Assembly: GCF_007954585.1 (NCBI RefSeq)
Contig: NZ_CP042382.1
Location: 1,550,001-1,614,000, forward strand
DNA: 64,000 bases
Direction: 5' to 3'
Source: Pistricoccus aurantiacus
Lineage (GTDB): Bacteria > Pseudomonadota > Gammaproteobacteria > Pseudomonadales > Halomonadaceae
In this document: in pieces, positions 6,899 through 15,312 of the stretch
Layout of the letters: the number at the start of each line of letters is the position of its first letter
Position numbering within the stretch: position 1 is the first letter of the stretch
Notes under the pieces: generated by a model
Database searches by the model: none
Told to the model about the DNA's origin: nothing
What the model saw: only the letters and a program-made list of their open reading frames with translations
Program-made: the position numbers and the translations under genes

Positions 6899-9148
6899 CT
6901 AATTGGAAGGCGCAAAATCTTCTGCGCCAAGGGATGAGGTCAATCGTGAGGCGTTGGCCACGACGGTGAGCGAACTCATCGCCATGGCGATGGCGGCAAC
7001 CACCGGGGGTATGGCGCCGAAGGCGGCGAGACTCAAGCCAAAGGCGTTATAGATCAGCGCGAAGGCCAGGTTCTGACGCATGACGTGATAGGCGCGCCGG
7101 GCAATGTCTCTGGCCTCGGCGATTCGGCTGATGCCCCCATTGGCGATGGCCACGCTGGCCGCGGCGGTGGCGGTGCTGCTGGCTTCCGCCACGGAAATGC
7201 CGATTGCCGCCTGGGCCAGCGCCGGGCCGTCGTTGATGCCATCGCCGGCAAAGGCAACGATGCCTCGAGTATGCTTGACGATCAAAGCCTTGGCTTCCGG
7301 GGTGCAATCGGCGTAGACCCGTTGTTCCGGGATACCGAGCCTGGCAGCGACTTTTTGCGCGGGAGCCTGGGCGTCGCCGGTGACGATAGCGCATTCTATG
7401 CCATGATGATGCAGGCGTTGTATCGCCGCCGGTGCGTCTTCCCGCAGGCGATCCTCCAGTACCAGAGTCGCCAGCCATCGTCCCGCCATCGCCAGTTCGA
7501 CGCGCAGCTGAATGTCGGAACTCGTCGTCTCAGGAGTATCTTCGTCGTTACAGGCGACGCCTTGCTGGCGCAGGAAGGCGCGGCTACCCACAAGAATTTT
7601 TCCCCAGCGGGAATCCTCGCGGCTTACCCCGCGCTGGTGGCGCTGGGCAGGAGCCTCCGCAACCGCTGCAAGACTTTCGCCAGCGGCGGCGTGTAGCGCC
7701 CAGGCAATGGGATGATCCACCCCTTGTTCCGCCCGGGCGGCCAGGGCGATCAGGGTAGCGTTATCGAGAGAACAGTCGGCGCGTCTTTCGATACGCAGCA
7801 GCCCGAGCCGACCTTCCGTGAGGGTGCCGGTCTTGTCGAAAAGTATCCTGTCGACTCGCGCCAGGGTTTCCAGGGCCGCGGGATGACGAAACAGAATGCC
7901 CTGGCGGGCGGCCTGGCTGGCGGCGGCGACATAGGCTACCGGCACGGCGATGCCCACCGCGCAGGGGCAGGCCACCACCAGCACGGAAACCGCTCTCAGC
8001 ACCGCCTCTTGAACGGGCAGGCTGATCAGCAGGCAGACAAGGCCGGTCAGGAGGGCGAGGGTCAGTGCCACCGGCACCACCCAGCGGGCGACGCTGTCCG
8101 CCAGGCGCTGGGTATCCCCCTTGGCGCCCGCCGCCTCGGCGATGCGCGCGCCGATACGGTCGATACGCCGCTGTCCGACGCCGGCCTCGACGCATAGAAC
8201 GATCGGGCTGACCAGATTGACGCAGCCCGCTTCGACGGTGTCTCCGGGAGCGGCGGCCACCGGTAGCGATTCGCCGGTAAGTACCGCGCGACCCAGTTGA
8301 GTGCTGCCTTCCGTCAGGCGGCCATCCAGCGGCACTCGCTGACCCGCGGCAATGCGAATCAGCGCTCCGGGTGGCACCTGGTTCGCATTCACCCTATGCC
8401 ACTCACCGTTTTCTTGCCGCCAATCGGCGGTTTCCGGCAGAGTGTCCTGCAGGGCGTTGATGGCCTGAGCCGCGTGGCGCAGGGTGCGGGTCTCGATGAA
8501 TCGTCCCAGGGTCAACAGACTGACCAGCATCACCGCGGTATCGAAGTAGACGTGAGCCTGGCCTTGGTAGAGCTGCCAGATCGACAGCATCAAGGCGGCG
8601 AGGGTGCCGATGCCGACCAGGGTATCCATGCCCGGCACGCCGGTGCGCAGGGTACGCCAGCCCGCCAGCAGGATCGGCCCGCCGGTGAAGGCCAATACGG
8701 GAAGCGACGCGATACCGGCGCCCAGGGCGATCCACCAGCCACCGGAGGAAGTGGCGATACCGCCGCTGTCGATATACAGCAGTAGCGACAGCAGCATGGT
8801 CCACATGCCGAAGAAGGCCGCCAGGGCCAGGCGGATACCGAGCCCTTCGACATGGCGGTCGATACGCGAGAGGGTTTCCTCCGCGCTCATCGGTGGCCCC
8901 AGACGATAGCCGAGCCGACGGACCCGACGAGCCAACTCACGCAGTTGCAGACGCGCCGGATCCCAGCGCACCAGGGCGGTGGAGGTGGCGAAGCTGACGC
9001 CGACTTCGCTGACCCCCGGGGTTCGCTGAATTACCTGCTGCGTGGCGGCGGCGCAGCTGGGGCACCATAGCCCCTCGATGGAAAGCAGCGCGTGCCCGCT
9101 TTCCTGCAGGGCGTCGAGTTCGGCGGCGTACTTGACGCGGCGCTCCAT
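6899..9148 (-). CDS. ccoI: CcoI/FixI-like copper-transporting P1B-type ATPase
   Basis: The protein has 749 residues. The N-terminal metal-binding domain carries GLWCPSC (C29, C32), the variant GxxCxxC form common in CcoI/FixI. Eight membrane helices are expected. The transport motif CPC is in VLVVACPCAVGIAVP, the phosphorylation site in DKTGTLTEG, and TGES, the HP motif (GVDHPIAWAL) and GDGINDGPALA are all present. CcoI exports copper for assembly of cbb3-type oxidases, and its place at the end of the ccoN-ccoO-cytochrome-tsdA operon (34 nt after tsdA) supports that role rather than general copper resistance. I saw no obvious ribosome-binding site before the ATG. Confidence 0.9.
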   Translation of the reverse strand: MERRVKYAAELDALQESGHALLSIEGLWCPSCAAATQQVIQRTPGVSEVGVSFATSTALVRWDPARLQLRELARRVRRLGYRLGPPMSAEETLSRIDRHVEGLGIRLALAAFFGMWTMLLSLLLYIDSGGIATSSGGWWIALGAGIASLPVLAFTGGPILLAGWRTLRTGVPGMDTLVGIGTLAALMLSIWQLYQGQAHVYFDTAVMLVSLLTLGRFIETRTLRHAAQAINALQDTLPETADWRQENGEWHRVNANQVPPGALIRIAAGQRVPLDGRLTEGSTQLGRAVLTGESLPVAAAPGDTVEAGCVNLVSPIVLCVEAGVGQRRIDRIGARIAEAAGAKGDTQRLADSVARWVVPVALTLALLTGLVCLLISLPVQEAVLRAVSVLVVACPCAVGIAVPVAYVAAASQAARQGILFRHPAALETLARVDRILFDKTGTLTEGRLGLLRIERRADCSLDNATLIALAARAEQGVDHPIAWALHAAAGESLAAVAEAPAQRHQRGVSREDSRWGKILVGSRAFLRQQGVACNDEDTPETTSSDIQLRVELAMAGRWLATLVLEDRLREDAPAAIQRLHHHGIECAIVTGDAQAPAQKVAARLGIPEQRVYADCTPEAKALIVKHTRGIVAFAGDGINDGPALAQAAIGISVAEASSTATAAASVAIANGGISRIAEARDIARRAYHVMRQNLAFALIYNAFGLSLAAFGAIPPVVAAIAMAMSSLTVVANASRLTSSLGAEDFAPSN

Positions 9149-9182
9149 GCGTTAACGTCGATTCATGCTGGGCTGATACTTT

Positions 9183-10340
9183 CTAAGGTTGATTCATGGC
9201 GGACATGCCGGCGGCCTGTTGGGACTTGACGAAGCGCTCCCAGCGCTCCGGCGTGGCGCCTTCTCCCAGAGTGATGCCGTGGATCGTCTCGCCGTAATAG
9301 TCCATGTGCTGGTGATACTTGTCCTTGGCTTCCTCGACGCTCATCTTGCCGTCCGCCTGGCGGGGGTCCGCCGGGCGCGGGAAGCTGTTGATGTAGGCGG
9401 CCACGTCCCAGGCTTCCTGATCGCTCAGGCTATAGGGCTTGCCCAGGGGCATGTTGGCCTTGATGAAGCCCGCGGCGGTATTGACCCGGTGCATGCCGGC
9501 ACCCCAGTTGAAGGAGTTCGGCCCCCAGAGAGCCGGGAAGATATAGCGACCGTTGAGATCCTTCTGGCCCTGGCCATCGAGGCCGTGACAGACCGCGCAG
9601 TTTTCCGTGAATACCTTCTCGCCCCGCTGCCAGTCGTAGCCGAGATCGGTCTCGTCCGGGGTCGGAAAGCCACGGCCCGGCATGTCTTCATTGATTGGTG
9701 CGCCGTCCCCCAGCCAGTAGAAATAGCTCTGCAGATCCTTGTAGACCTGATGTCCTGGCGGGGGCGGGCCGCCGCTGGAGGAATCAGGGGCATTCATGGA
9801 ATAGGTAAAGCAACCGTTGATACGGTCCTCCATGGTATTGATCATCTTGTTCTTGCCGCGATAGGCCGGATAGTTGTTGATGGCCGCCCACATCGGCGCG
9901 GAATGCTCCTTGCGGCCGCCATCCAGGTGGCAGTTGGCGCAGGCCAGCTCGTTGCCGACGAACTGCCGGGCGTTGGTACCGGAATTGAAGAAAATCTCGC
10001 GGCCACGACGCACCGCCTCGCCAAATTCGTCATCCGGGATTTCGTGCTCTTGAGGCGGCTGAAAATAGCCTTCCGGCCCCGTCGGCGGTCTGGGTGCCTC
10101 GGCCTTGGGGTCGTTCTGCCAGGCGGCACGCTGCGCCGCCAATTCCTTGCGCGCCTCCAGGGCGATCCGGGCGTTTTCCTCTGCCTGGCTTGGCCGAGTT
10201 TCCGGACCGGTGATGAAGGGCAGCAGATTGTAATCCGCCACCAGGGCACCCACGGCAAACAAGACCACCGCGCCTACGCCGGCGTAGGCGAAACGCCGCT
10301 TGGCAGAGCGTTTCATCCGTGGCGAGTTGTCGTCATTCAT
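9183..10340 (-). CDS. tsdA: TsdA-like dihaem thiosulfate dehydrogenase (tetrathionate-forming)
   Basis: The protein has 385 residues with an N-terminal membrane anchor or uncleaved signal (about residues 17-36). It contains two c-type haem sites, CANCH (134-138) and CAVCH (248-252). RINGCF at 173-178 gives a candidate cysteine axial ligand, C177, matching the TsdA signature in which the active-site haem is His/Cys ligated. The second haem could be ligated by M297 in KANMPLG. The C-terminus (AWDVAAYINSFPRPADPR) is also typical for TsdA. TsdA couples two thiosulfates to tetrathionate and passes electrons to a cytochrome. The gene overlaps the upstream dihaem cytochrome by 8 nt. Confidence 0.82.
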   Translation of the reverse strand: MNDDNSPRMKRSAKRRFAYAGVGAVVLFAVGALVADYNLLPFITGPETRPSQAEENARIALEARKELAAQRAAWQNDPKAEAPRPPTGPEGYFQPPQEHEIPDDEFGEAVRRGREIFFNSGTNARQFVGNELACANCHLDGGRKEHSAPMWAAINNYPAYRGKNKMINTMEDRINGCFTYSMNAPDSSSGGPPPPGHQVYKDLQSYFYWLGDGAPINEDMPGRGFPTPDETDLGYDWQRGEKVFTENCAVCHGLDGQGQKDLNGRYIFPALWGPNSFNWGAGMHRVNTAAGFIKANMPLGKPYSLSDQEAWDVAAYINSFPRPADPRQADGKMSVEEAKDKYHQHMDYYGETIHGITLGEGATPERWERFVKSQQAAGMSAMNQP

Positions 10341-11190
10341 GATTGGCGCTCCCTTGTTGACTGGAGGTAGTCCATCCGACGGCAGGAAGTTGGCCGGGAG
10401 CCGGGGTTTCGAGCCGTAGCTGCTGGCCGGGAGGCGCGGGTAGCGAGGCCAGATAGTCCGCCACGGCGCGCATGTCGTTCACGGAAAGCGCCATGGCGAC
10501 GCTGTGCATCAGCTTGATCGGTGAATTGGCCCGACTGCCGTTCTTCCAGTTGGCGAGCTGGTTGTAGGTATAGCTGGGATGCTGTCCCGCGAGCGCTGGA
10601 AAGGCCTGGCCGACGCCCCAGCCGGAAGAACCGTGGCAGCTGTAGCAGGCCGGCACGTCGAGGCTCCAGTCGCCTTGCAGGGCAAGCTCCCGACCACGCT
10701 CGAGATCGCCGCTGAGACTCGGCCTGGCGCTGCTGGGAGCGTCCATCTCGGCGTAATACCGGCCAAGCGCCGCCATCTGCTGGTCCGTGAGTCCCTGAAC
10801 GACATAGCGCATGTTGTGGTTGAGGCGTCGTCCCTTGGCGTAGTCGTGCAACTGCTTGACGAGATAGCCCGCGGGCAGTCCCGCCAGACGCGGCACGTTC
10901 TCGGCGCCCTGGCCTTGATCGCCGTGACAGGAAGCGCAGGCCCAGCTGTCGTCGCTGTCCTTGCCGATCAGTGTCTCGACGCTCTTTACATCTGCCTGCA
11001 GGGCCTGGCGGGCGTAGTAAAGGGCGGCCAGGGGCGGTTCATCGGAGCTTGCCTGAGTCGCCGGGTTCTCGTCAGCGACGCGCTCGCTTGGGTTCGTGTC
11101 CTGCGCCTGGATCGAGGAAGCCAGCCAGCCGCCGGCAAGCAGTAGCGCCGTGACGCCGGCGAGCCGATAGAGAGTCTGAAGAAACCGCAT
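10333..11190 (-). CDS. Dihaem c4-type cytochrome, probable electron carrier for TsdA
   Basis: The protein has 285 residues with a signal peptide or anchor (LAGVTALLLAGGWLASSIQA). Two haem-binding sites, CASCHGDQGQG (85-89) and CYSCHGSSGWG (182-186), lie in two similar domains of about 100 residues. Each ends in a helix with a candidate methionine ligand (NHNMRYVVQGL; IKLMHSVAMALS). This two-domain arrangement is that of cytochrome c4 and of TsdB, the usual electron acceptor of TsdA. Its start shares bases with the stop of the preceding cytochrome gene, and it overlaps tsdA. It is probably the shuttle between TsdA and the oxidase. Confidence 0.85.
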   Translation of the reverse strand: MRFLQTLYRLAGVTALLLAGGWLASSIQAQDTNPSERVADENPATQASSDEPPLAALYYARQALQADVKSVETLIGKDSDDSWACASCHGDQGQGAENVPRLAGLPAGYLVKQLHDYAKGRRLNHNMRYVVQGLTDQQMAALGRYYAEMDAPSSARPSLSGDLERGRELALQGDWSLDVPACYSCHGSSGWGVGQAFPALAGQHPSYTYNQLANWKNGSRANSPIKLMHSVAMALSVNDMRAVADYLASLPAPPGQQLRLETPAPGQLPAVGWTTSSQQGSANHE

Positions 11191-11876
11191 TAACCGTCCT
11201 CCTCGTTGGTGGCGGTGCGGGTGCTGGAGCGGGTCGAGGCGGGAATGCCGAAGGTCTCCGCAAGGGCCGCACCGCCCTCCCAGGGGCCGGTACGCTCGGC
11301 GAAGCGCTGGCGCTGCTCGGCGACGGTCTGCGCCTCGATAGCAGGAGCCTGATTGCCCCAGCTTTCGCGCACGTAGCTCAAGATCGCTGCGATCTGATCA
11401 TCTTCCAGATCGCGTCCGAAGGTGGGCATGCGTCCGCGATAGGTGTTGCCAGCCACTTCGATTTCCCCCTGGATACCGAACAGTAGAATGTTGATCGGCA
11501 CTTCCGCATTCGCCAGCACATAGCGCGACTGTCTCAGCGGTGGAATCGCGTTGGCGATGCCGGCGCCGTTGTTCTGATGACAGGTGGAGCAGTGGGTGAC
11601 GAACAGCTGTCGGCCATCCTGAGCGGCGGGTTCCATTGTCGACGACAAGGGTTCGTCCGCGCCGGTGGGGCCCTGGGCTACCTCGGGTTTCGAATCCGCC
11701 ATCTGGCTGGTGGTCACCAGGGTGATAATGCCCCATACCGTCAGGGCCAAGGCAATGGCAATTATCGGCCAGGGAATGGGGTTCTGCGCCTCGTAGGGTT
11801 CGAAGTCCTGGCTGGCGGTTCCCGAAATGGAGGCGATCCGGGATTTCTTGGGCGAAGAGTGTTTCGTGTCGCTCAT
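11190..11876 (-). CDS. Membrane-anchored monohaem cytochrome c, CcoP-like role
   Basis: The protein has 228 residues: a soluble N-terminus of about 33 residues (ending FEPYEAQNPIPWP), one transmembrane helix (about 35-55) and a periplasmic cytochrome domain. The domain has a single CSTCH site (96-100) and a methionine in GRMPTFGRDL as probable distal ligand. The C-terminal 40 residues are low complexity. Ordinary cbb3 oxidases carry a dihaem CcoP at this place; this protein has a similar anchor but only one haem. It overlaps ccoO upstream by 4 nt (ATGA), so translation is coupled. It is probably an oxidase subunit, a role inferred from position. Confidence 0.8.
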   Translation of the reverse strand: MSDTKHSSPKKSRIASISGTASQDFEPYEAQNPIPWPIIAIALALTVWGIITLVTTSQMADSKPEVAQGPTGADEPLSSTMEPAAQDGRQLFVTHCSTCHQNNGAGIANAIPPLRQSRYVLANAEVPINILLFGIQGEIEVAGNTYRGRMPTFGRDLEDDQIAAILSYVRESWGNQAPAIEAQTVAEQRQRFAERTGPWEGGAALAETFGIPASTRSSTRTATNEEDG

Positions 11877-12490
11877 GAACCCTCCTTGGTCACGAAGCCG
11901 TTGTCCCTGAGCTCGACTTTCTCCGCCGGGTAGGTGCGATCCAGACTCAACAGATAATCCGCCAGATCCAGCGCTTCCTGCTTGGCGACGATCACCTTGC
12001 CTTCCGGGCGAAATCGCGCCGGTACCGGCACCACCACGTCATCCGCCGCCGCCCGGTCCTTGGCTTCGAACAGGAAGGGATAGGCGGGCATGATGCTTTC
12101 CGGCACGATCGCCCGGGGCTGATAGAGATGGGTCAACTGCCAGCCCCGGGAGGGCAGGCGCGCACCGACGTTGAGAATATCCGGTCCGGTACGCATGGTG
12201 CCGAGCAGGTGGGGCTCGTCGTAAACATAATCTGCCGGGGTGGAGGGGCGGCCCCAGCCGCGCAATACATCCGGCGCCTGTTCCGGAGAGCGAGGCTGCT
12301 GGGAATGGCAATAGACGCAGCCCAGACCGACGTATTGACTGCGCCCGCGCTGCTCCGCCTGGGTGTAGGGCTCGAGCTCCCCCGGGGCGTCGATGGTGCG
12401 AATCTGCATCGCCGGGCCCGCCACCAGAAACAGAGTGGCAAAGGCCAGCAGTGCCAAGGCGATGACGATAAGAGGTAGGACGCGATTCAT
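11873..12490 (-). CDS. ccoO: cbb3-type cytochrome oxidase subunit II (CcoO-like)
   Basis: The protein has 205 residues. An N-terminal anchor (PLIVIALALLAFATLFLVAG) precedes a periplasmic domain with one haem site, GCVYCHSQQPR (58-62). The CHSQ followed by arginine is the CcoO signature. The segment GWGRPSTPADYVYDEPHLLGTMRTGPDI (seen as PSTPADYVYD and RTGPDILNVG) matches the family region WGxPSxAxDYxxDxPxLLGxxRxGPDL. It starts 2 nt after the CcoN-like gene ends. It would take electrons from the c-type cytochromes to the haem-copper centre. Confidence 0.93.
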   Translation of the reverse strand: MNRVLPLIVIALALLAFATLFLVAGPAMQIRTIDAPGELEPYTQAEQRGRSQYVGLGCVYCHSQQPRSPEQAPDVLRGWGRPSTPADYVYDEPHLLGTMRTGPDILNVGARLPSRGWQLTHLYQPRAIVPESIMPAYPFLFEAKDRAAADDVVVPVPARFRPEGKVIVAKQEALDLADYLLSLDRTYPAEKVELRDNGFVTKEGS

Positions 12491-12492
12491 GG

Positions 12493-14082
12493 TCAGGCTC
12501 CTGTCTGTGTCGAGGCGACGTTGGATGCGGAACCCGCTCGCGAATCCTCGCGCTTGCCGAGCAGCAGTGCGAAGACGTTATAGGCGAAGACCAGATGGCC
12601 CAGGGTCATCAGACTGCCGCCGATGGAGCGCCCGGTCAGATAGGGAATCGTCAGCTGCATGCTTTCGATGAAATCCCGGGTCGGGTCGAGCATCGCCATG
12701 CCCTGCAGCCAGCCGCCCAGGGTCAGGGAGACGAAATACACCGTGAAGCCCGCGGCTACCAGCCAGAAGTGCAGGGCGATCATGGCCCGGGACGGCCAGG
12801 GACGACCGGTAAGGCGCGGCAGCAGGTAGTAGATGGCGCCGAACAGTACCCAGGCGACGAAGGCATAGGCGCCCAGATGAGCGTGGCCAACGGTGTAATG
12901 GGTGAAATGCACGATGGTATTGAAGGCCCGCACCGCCTCCAGGGAACCCTGCAAAGAGGCCAGGGTGTACATGATGGCGCCGAGGGCGATGAAACGCAGC
13001 GGCAGGCTTTCGCGCCAGGCCCATAGATTGCCGAGGCTCAGGGTGTGCTGGTTGATGGCCACGGCGAGCACCGACACCACCATCATCACCGACTGCACCA
13101 CGGAAAGGGACACGACCCAGGTAGGAATCGGGCCGCCGATCAGATGGTGCATGCCCACCTGGCTGTAGAACAACGCAAGGGCCCAGAAACCCAGCAGCGA
13201 CAGCCGATAGGAGTAGATCGGCTTGCCGATGATCTTGGGAATGAAATAGTAGGCCGCCCCCAGGCCCAGCGGCGTCAGCCACAGCCCCAGCACGTTATGG
13301 GCGAACCACCAGTTGGTGGTGGCCTGCTGGGCGCCGGCGTGCACTCCGGGAAGGTTGGCGAGAAGAAACAGCGCCGGAAACCACAAGAGCGCCGCCATGT
13401 AGTACCAGCCGGTCACGTAGATATGGTGCACGTTTCGCGCCGCGGCGGTGTACAGGAGCGAGGCGGCCATCAGGGCGCCGGCGATGGCCAGGCCGATATC
13501 GATCTGCCAGGGGATTTCCAGCCATTCCAGGCCGTCGGTCCAGCCGAAGGCGATGGCGGTCACCCCCGCAGCGACGCAGATATTCCACAGGATGGCGCCG
13601 CCCATGGCCAGCTCGACGCGCTCGAGCGAGGTCTTGAAGATGGTCGGCACCAGCCACATGGCGGCGCCGATGCCGCCCACGGAGAGAAAGCCGTAGATCA
13701 CCGAATTCAGGTGCATGGTGCGCATGCGCCCGAAGGTCATAGGAGCGCTTCCGGTCAGCCAGTCCGGGAGATGCATCTTCAGGGAGGCGATGACGCCGAA
13801 GACCGAGCCGAACACCAGCCACAGCACGGCGGTGACGAACATGGTCAACAGCAGCCGGCGCCAGGCCGGCGTCATGCGCGAGTCTTCTTCCGTGGAGGCA
13901 GTGGCGCTGCGCTTGGCGGTAGGGTCATCCAGTCGGCCCTCGTCGCCTTCCTCGAAGATGGTCTTGGCGTCTTCCTGGGTGACGTTGAACTGACGAGTGG
14001 AAATCGCCCAGATCAAGGCGGCGACCGCCAGCAGCGAGGCGGCGAAGCTGAATGCCAGGAGCGTGCCGATGGTGAGTGTCAT
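12493..14082 (-). CDS. ccoN: cbb3-type oxidase catalytic subunit with a CcoS-like N-terminal extension
   Basis: The protein has 529 residues. Residues 1-55 form an extra N-terminal helix and a tail (IWAISTRQFNV...) that resembles CcoS, the small assembly protein whose hallmark is WAxxxGQFDD. The core has the C-family haem-copper pattern: H124 (RTMHLNSVIY), H262 in WWFAHNVLG as CuB ligand, Y306 six residues before H312-H313 (FYSQVGMHH, the cross-linked tyrosine and CuB histidines), and H400/H402 in YTVGHAHLGAY as haem ligands. The active-site tyrosine supports oxygen reduction rather than nitric oxide reduction. It is first gene of a six-gene operon. The sequence is divergent from classical CcoN, so it may be a second, specialised oxidase. 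Confidence 0.9.
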   Translation of the reverse strand: MTLTIGTLLAFSFAASLLAVAALIWAISTRQFNVTQEDAKTIFEEGDEGRLDDPTAKRSATASTEEDSRMTPAWRRLLLTMFVTAVLWLVFGSVFGVIASLKMHLPDWLTGSAPMTFGRMRTMHLNSVIYGFLSVGGIGAAMWLVPTIFKTSLERVELAMGGAILWNICVAAGVTAIAFGWTDGLEWLEIPWQIDIGLAIAGALMAASLLYTAAARNVHHIYVTGWYYMAALLWFPALFLLANLPGVHAGAQQATTNWWFAHNVLGLWLTPLGLGAAYYFIPKIIGKPIYSYRLSLLGFWALALFYSQVGMHHLIGGPIPTWVVSLSVVQSVMMVVSVLAVAINQHTLSLGNLWAWRESLPLRFIALGAIMYTLASLQGSLEAVRAFNTIVHFTHYTVGHAHLGAYAFVAWVLFGAIYYLLPRLTGRPWPSRAMIALHFWLVAAGFTVYFVSLTLGGWLQGMAMLDPTRDFIESMQLTIPYLTGRSIGGSLMTLGHLVFAYNVFALLLGKREDSRAGSASNVASTQTGA

Positions 14083-14128
14083 GAGGCCTCCGGTTGAAAG
14101 CTGATGCCTGGATGCGACCGGTTGATCT

Positions 14129-14159
14129 AAAAAATGCCTTCTCGCAAACGCAAGAAGGC
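14129..14159 (-). terminator. Rho-independent terminator after the tdh operon
   Basis: On the minus strand a 10-bp stem (GCCTTCTTGC/GCGAGAAGGC with one wobble pair, loop GTTT) is followed by ATTTTTTAG. The stem occupies 14136-14159 and the T-tract 14129-14134. It lies about 128 nt after the tdh stop and 47 nt before the ccoN start, so it should end the nhaC-kbl-tdh transcript. Confidence 0.7.
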
Positions 14160-14207
14160 AAAAAGGACGATGTCGAGTAGTGCAGCGGTCACGGTGTTGC
14201 GGTAGTT

Positions 14208-14217
14208 GGTTATAACC
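14208..14217. promoter_or_regulatory. Perfect 10-bp palindrome GGTTATAACC in the ccoN/tdh gap
   Basis: GGTTATAACC is perfectly self-complementary and is embedded in the most AT-rich part of this gap (TATAACCTTATATAGC on the plus strand). It lies upstream of the terminator and of the ccoN operon. It could be a regulator site or part of a promoter reading toward ccoN, but then the terminator hairpin would lie in the ccoN leader. I found no FNR/Anr-type TTGAT-N4-ATCAA box here. Confidence 0.25.
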
Positions 14218-14286
14218 TTATATAGCTTGCTTATTAACTTAACGCAATGCGCCGCCGTTGCACAACGTCAAGGACTCTTGCAAGGC

Positions 14287-15312
14287 TCAACTCCACTCCA
14301 GCACTACCTTGCCGGATTTGCCGGACCCCATCACCTCGAAACCTTTCTCGAAATCGTCGATAGGGAAGCGGTGGGTGATAAGCGGCGTCAAGTCCAGACC
14401 GGACTGAATGAGGCTTGCCATCTTGTACCAGGTTTCGAACATTTCCCGACCGTAGATGCCTTTGACGGTCAGACCCTTGAAGATCACCTTGCTCCAGTCG
14501 ATGGTCATCTCTCCCGGAGGAATGCCGAGCATGGCGATCTTGCCGCCGTGGTTGATCACGTCGAGCATCTGGTTGATCGCCGCGGGCACCCCGGACATTT
14601 CCAGCACCACGTCGAAGCCTTCGCTCATGTGCAGGTCCGCCATGACGTCCTGGAGGTTTTCCCGGGACACGTTGACGGTACGGGTGGCGCCCAGTGTCTT
14701 CGCCATGTCCAGGCGGTAGTCGTTGATATCCGTGATCACCACGTGGCGGGCGCCGATATGCCGGGCCACCGCCGCTGCCATGATGCCGATGGGACCGGCG
14801 CCGGTGATCAGCACATCCTCGCCCACCAGATCGAAGGCGAGCGCCGTGTGCACCGCGTTGCCGAAGGGATCGAAGATGGCCGCCAGGTCGTCGGAAACTT
14901 CATCCGGCAGCTTGAACAGGTTGTAGGCAGGCAGCGTCATGTACTCGGCGAAGGCGCCGGGACGATTGACCCCCACGCCGACGGTGTTGCGGCACAGGTG
15001 GCGCCGTCCCGCCCGGCAGTTGCGACAGTGGCCGCAGGTTATGTGGCCCTCCCCGGAAACCCGGTCGCCGATCTCGAAGCCGCGCACTTCCTGGCCCAGC
15101 TCGACGATTTCCCCGGAATATTCGTGGCCGGTCACCATGGGCACCGGCACGGTCTTTTGAGACCACTCGTCCCACTGATAGATATGGATATCGGTACCGC
15201 AGATCGAGGTGCGATGAATCTTGATCAGCACGTCGTTATGGCCGACTTCCGGCACCGGCACGTCGGTCATCCAGATACCGGGTTCCGACTTGAGCTTGGC
15301 AAGGGCTTTCAT
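14287..15312 (-). CDS. tdh: L-threonine 3-dehydrogenase
   Basis: The protein has 341 residues, the standard length. It is a zinc-dependent medium-chain dehydrogenase: catalytic zinc ligands C38 (TSICGTD), H63 and E64 (GHEYSGE), structural zinc cysteines C93, C96, C99 and C107 (CGHCRNC...C), and a NAD-binding loop in [18 protein letters not shown]. It oxidises L-threonine to 2-amino-3-ketobutyrate. The gene overlaps kbl upstream by 4 nt (ATGA), the classical kbl-tdh coupling, so the unstable product can be passed to Kbl. Confidence 0.97.
   Translation of the reverse strand: MKALAKLKSEPGIWMTDVPVPEVGHNDVLIKIHRTSICGTDIHIYQWDEWSQKTVPVPMVTGHEYSGEIVELGQEVRGFEIGDRVSGEGHITCGHCRNCRAGRRHLCRNTVGVGVNRPGAFAEYMTLPAYNLFKLPDEVSDDLAAIFDPFGNAVHTALAFDLVGEDVLITGAGPIGIMAAAVARHIGARHVVITDINDYRLDMAKTLGATRTVNVSRENLQDVMADLHMSEGFDVVLEMSGVPAAINQMLDVINHGGKIAMLGIPPGEMTIDWSKVIFKGLTVKGIYGREMFETWYKMASLIQSGLDLTPLITHRFPIDDFEKGFEVMGSGKSGKVVLEWS

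Noticed and set aside
9183-10340. Dihaem protein as SoxA or a generic cytochrome
   Set aside because: The NGCF cysteine after the first haem, the KANMPLG segment and the AAYINSFPRPADPR end fit TsdA better.
13045-14097. Long open frame of about 350 codons on the plus strand opposite ccoN
   Set aside because: Highly charged, His/Gln/Gly-rich composition with no fold-like pattern; it is an antisense shadow of the GC-rich ccoN codons.
14083-14286. FNR/Anr box upstream of the cbb3-like operon
   Set aside because: No TTGAT-N4-ATCAA-like sequence found in the gap on either strand.
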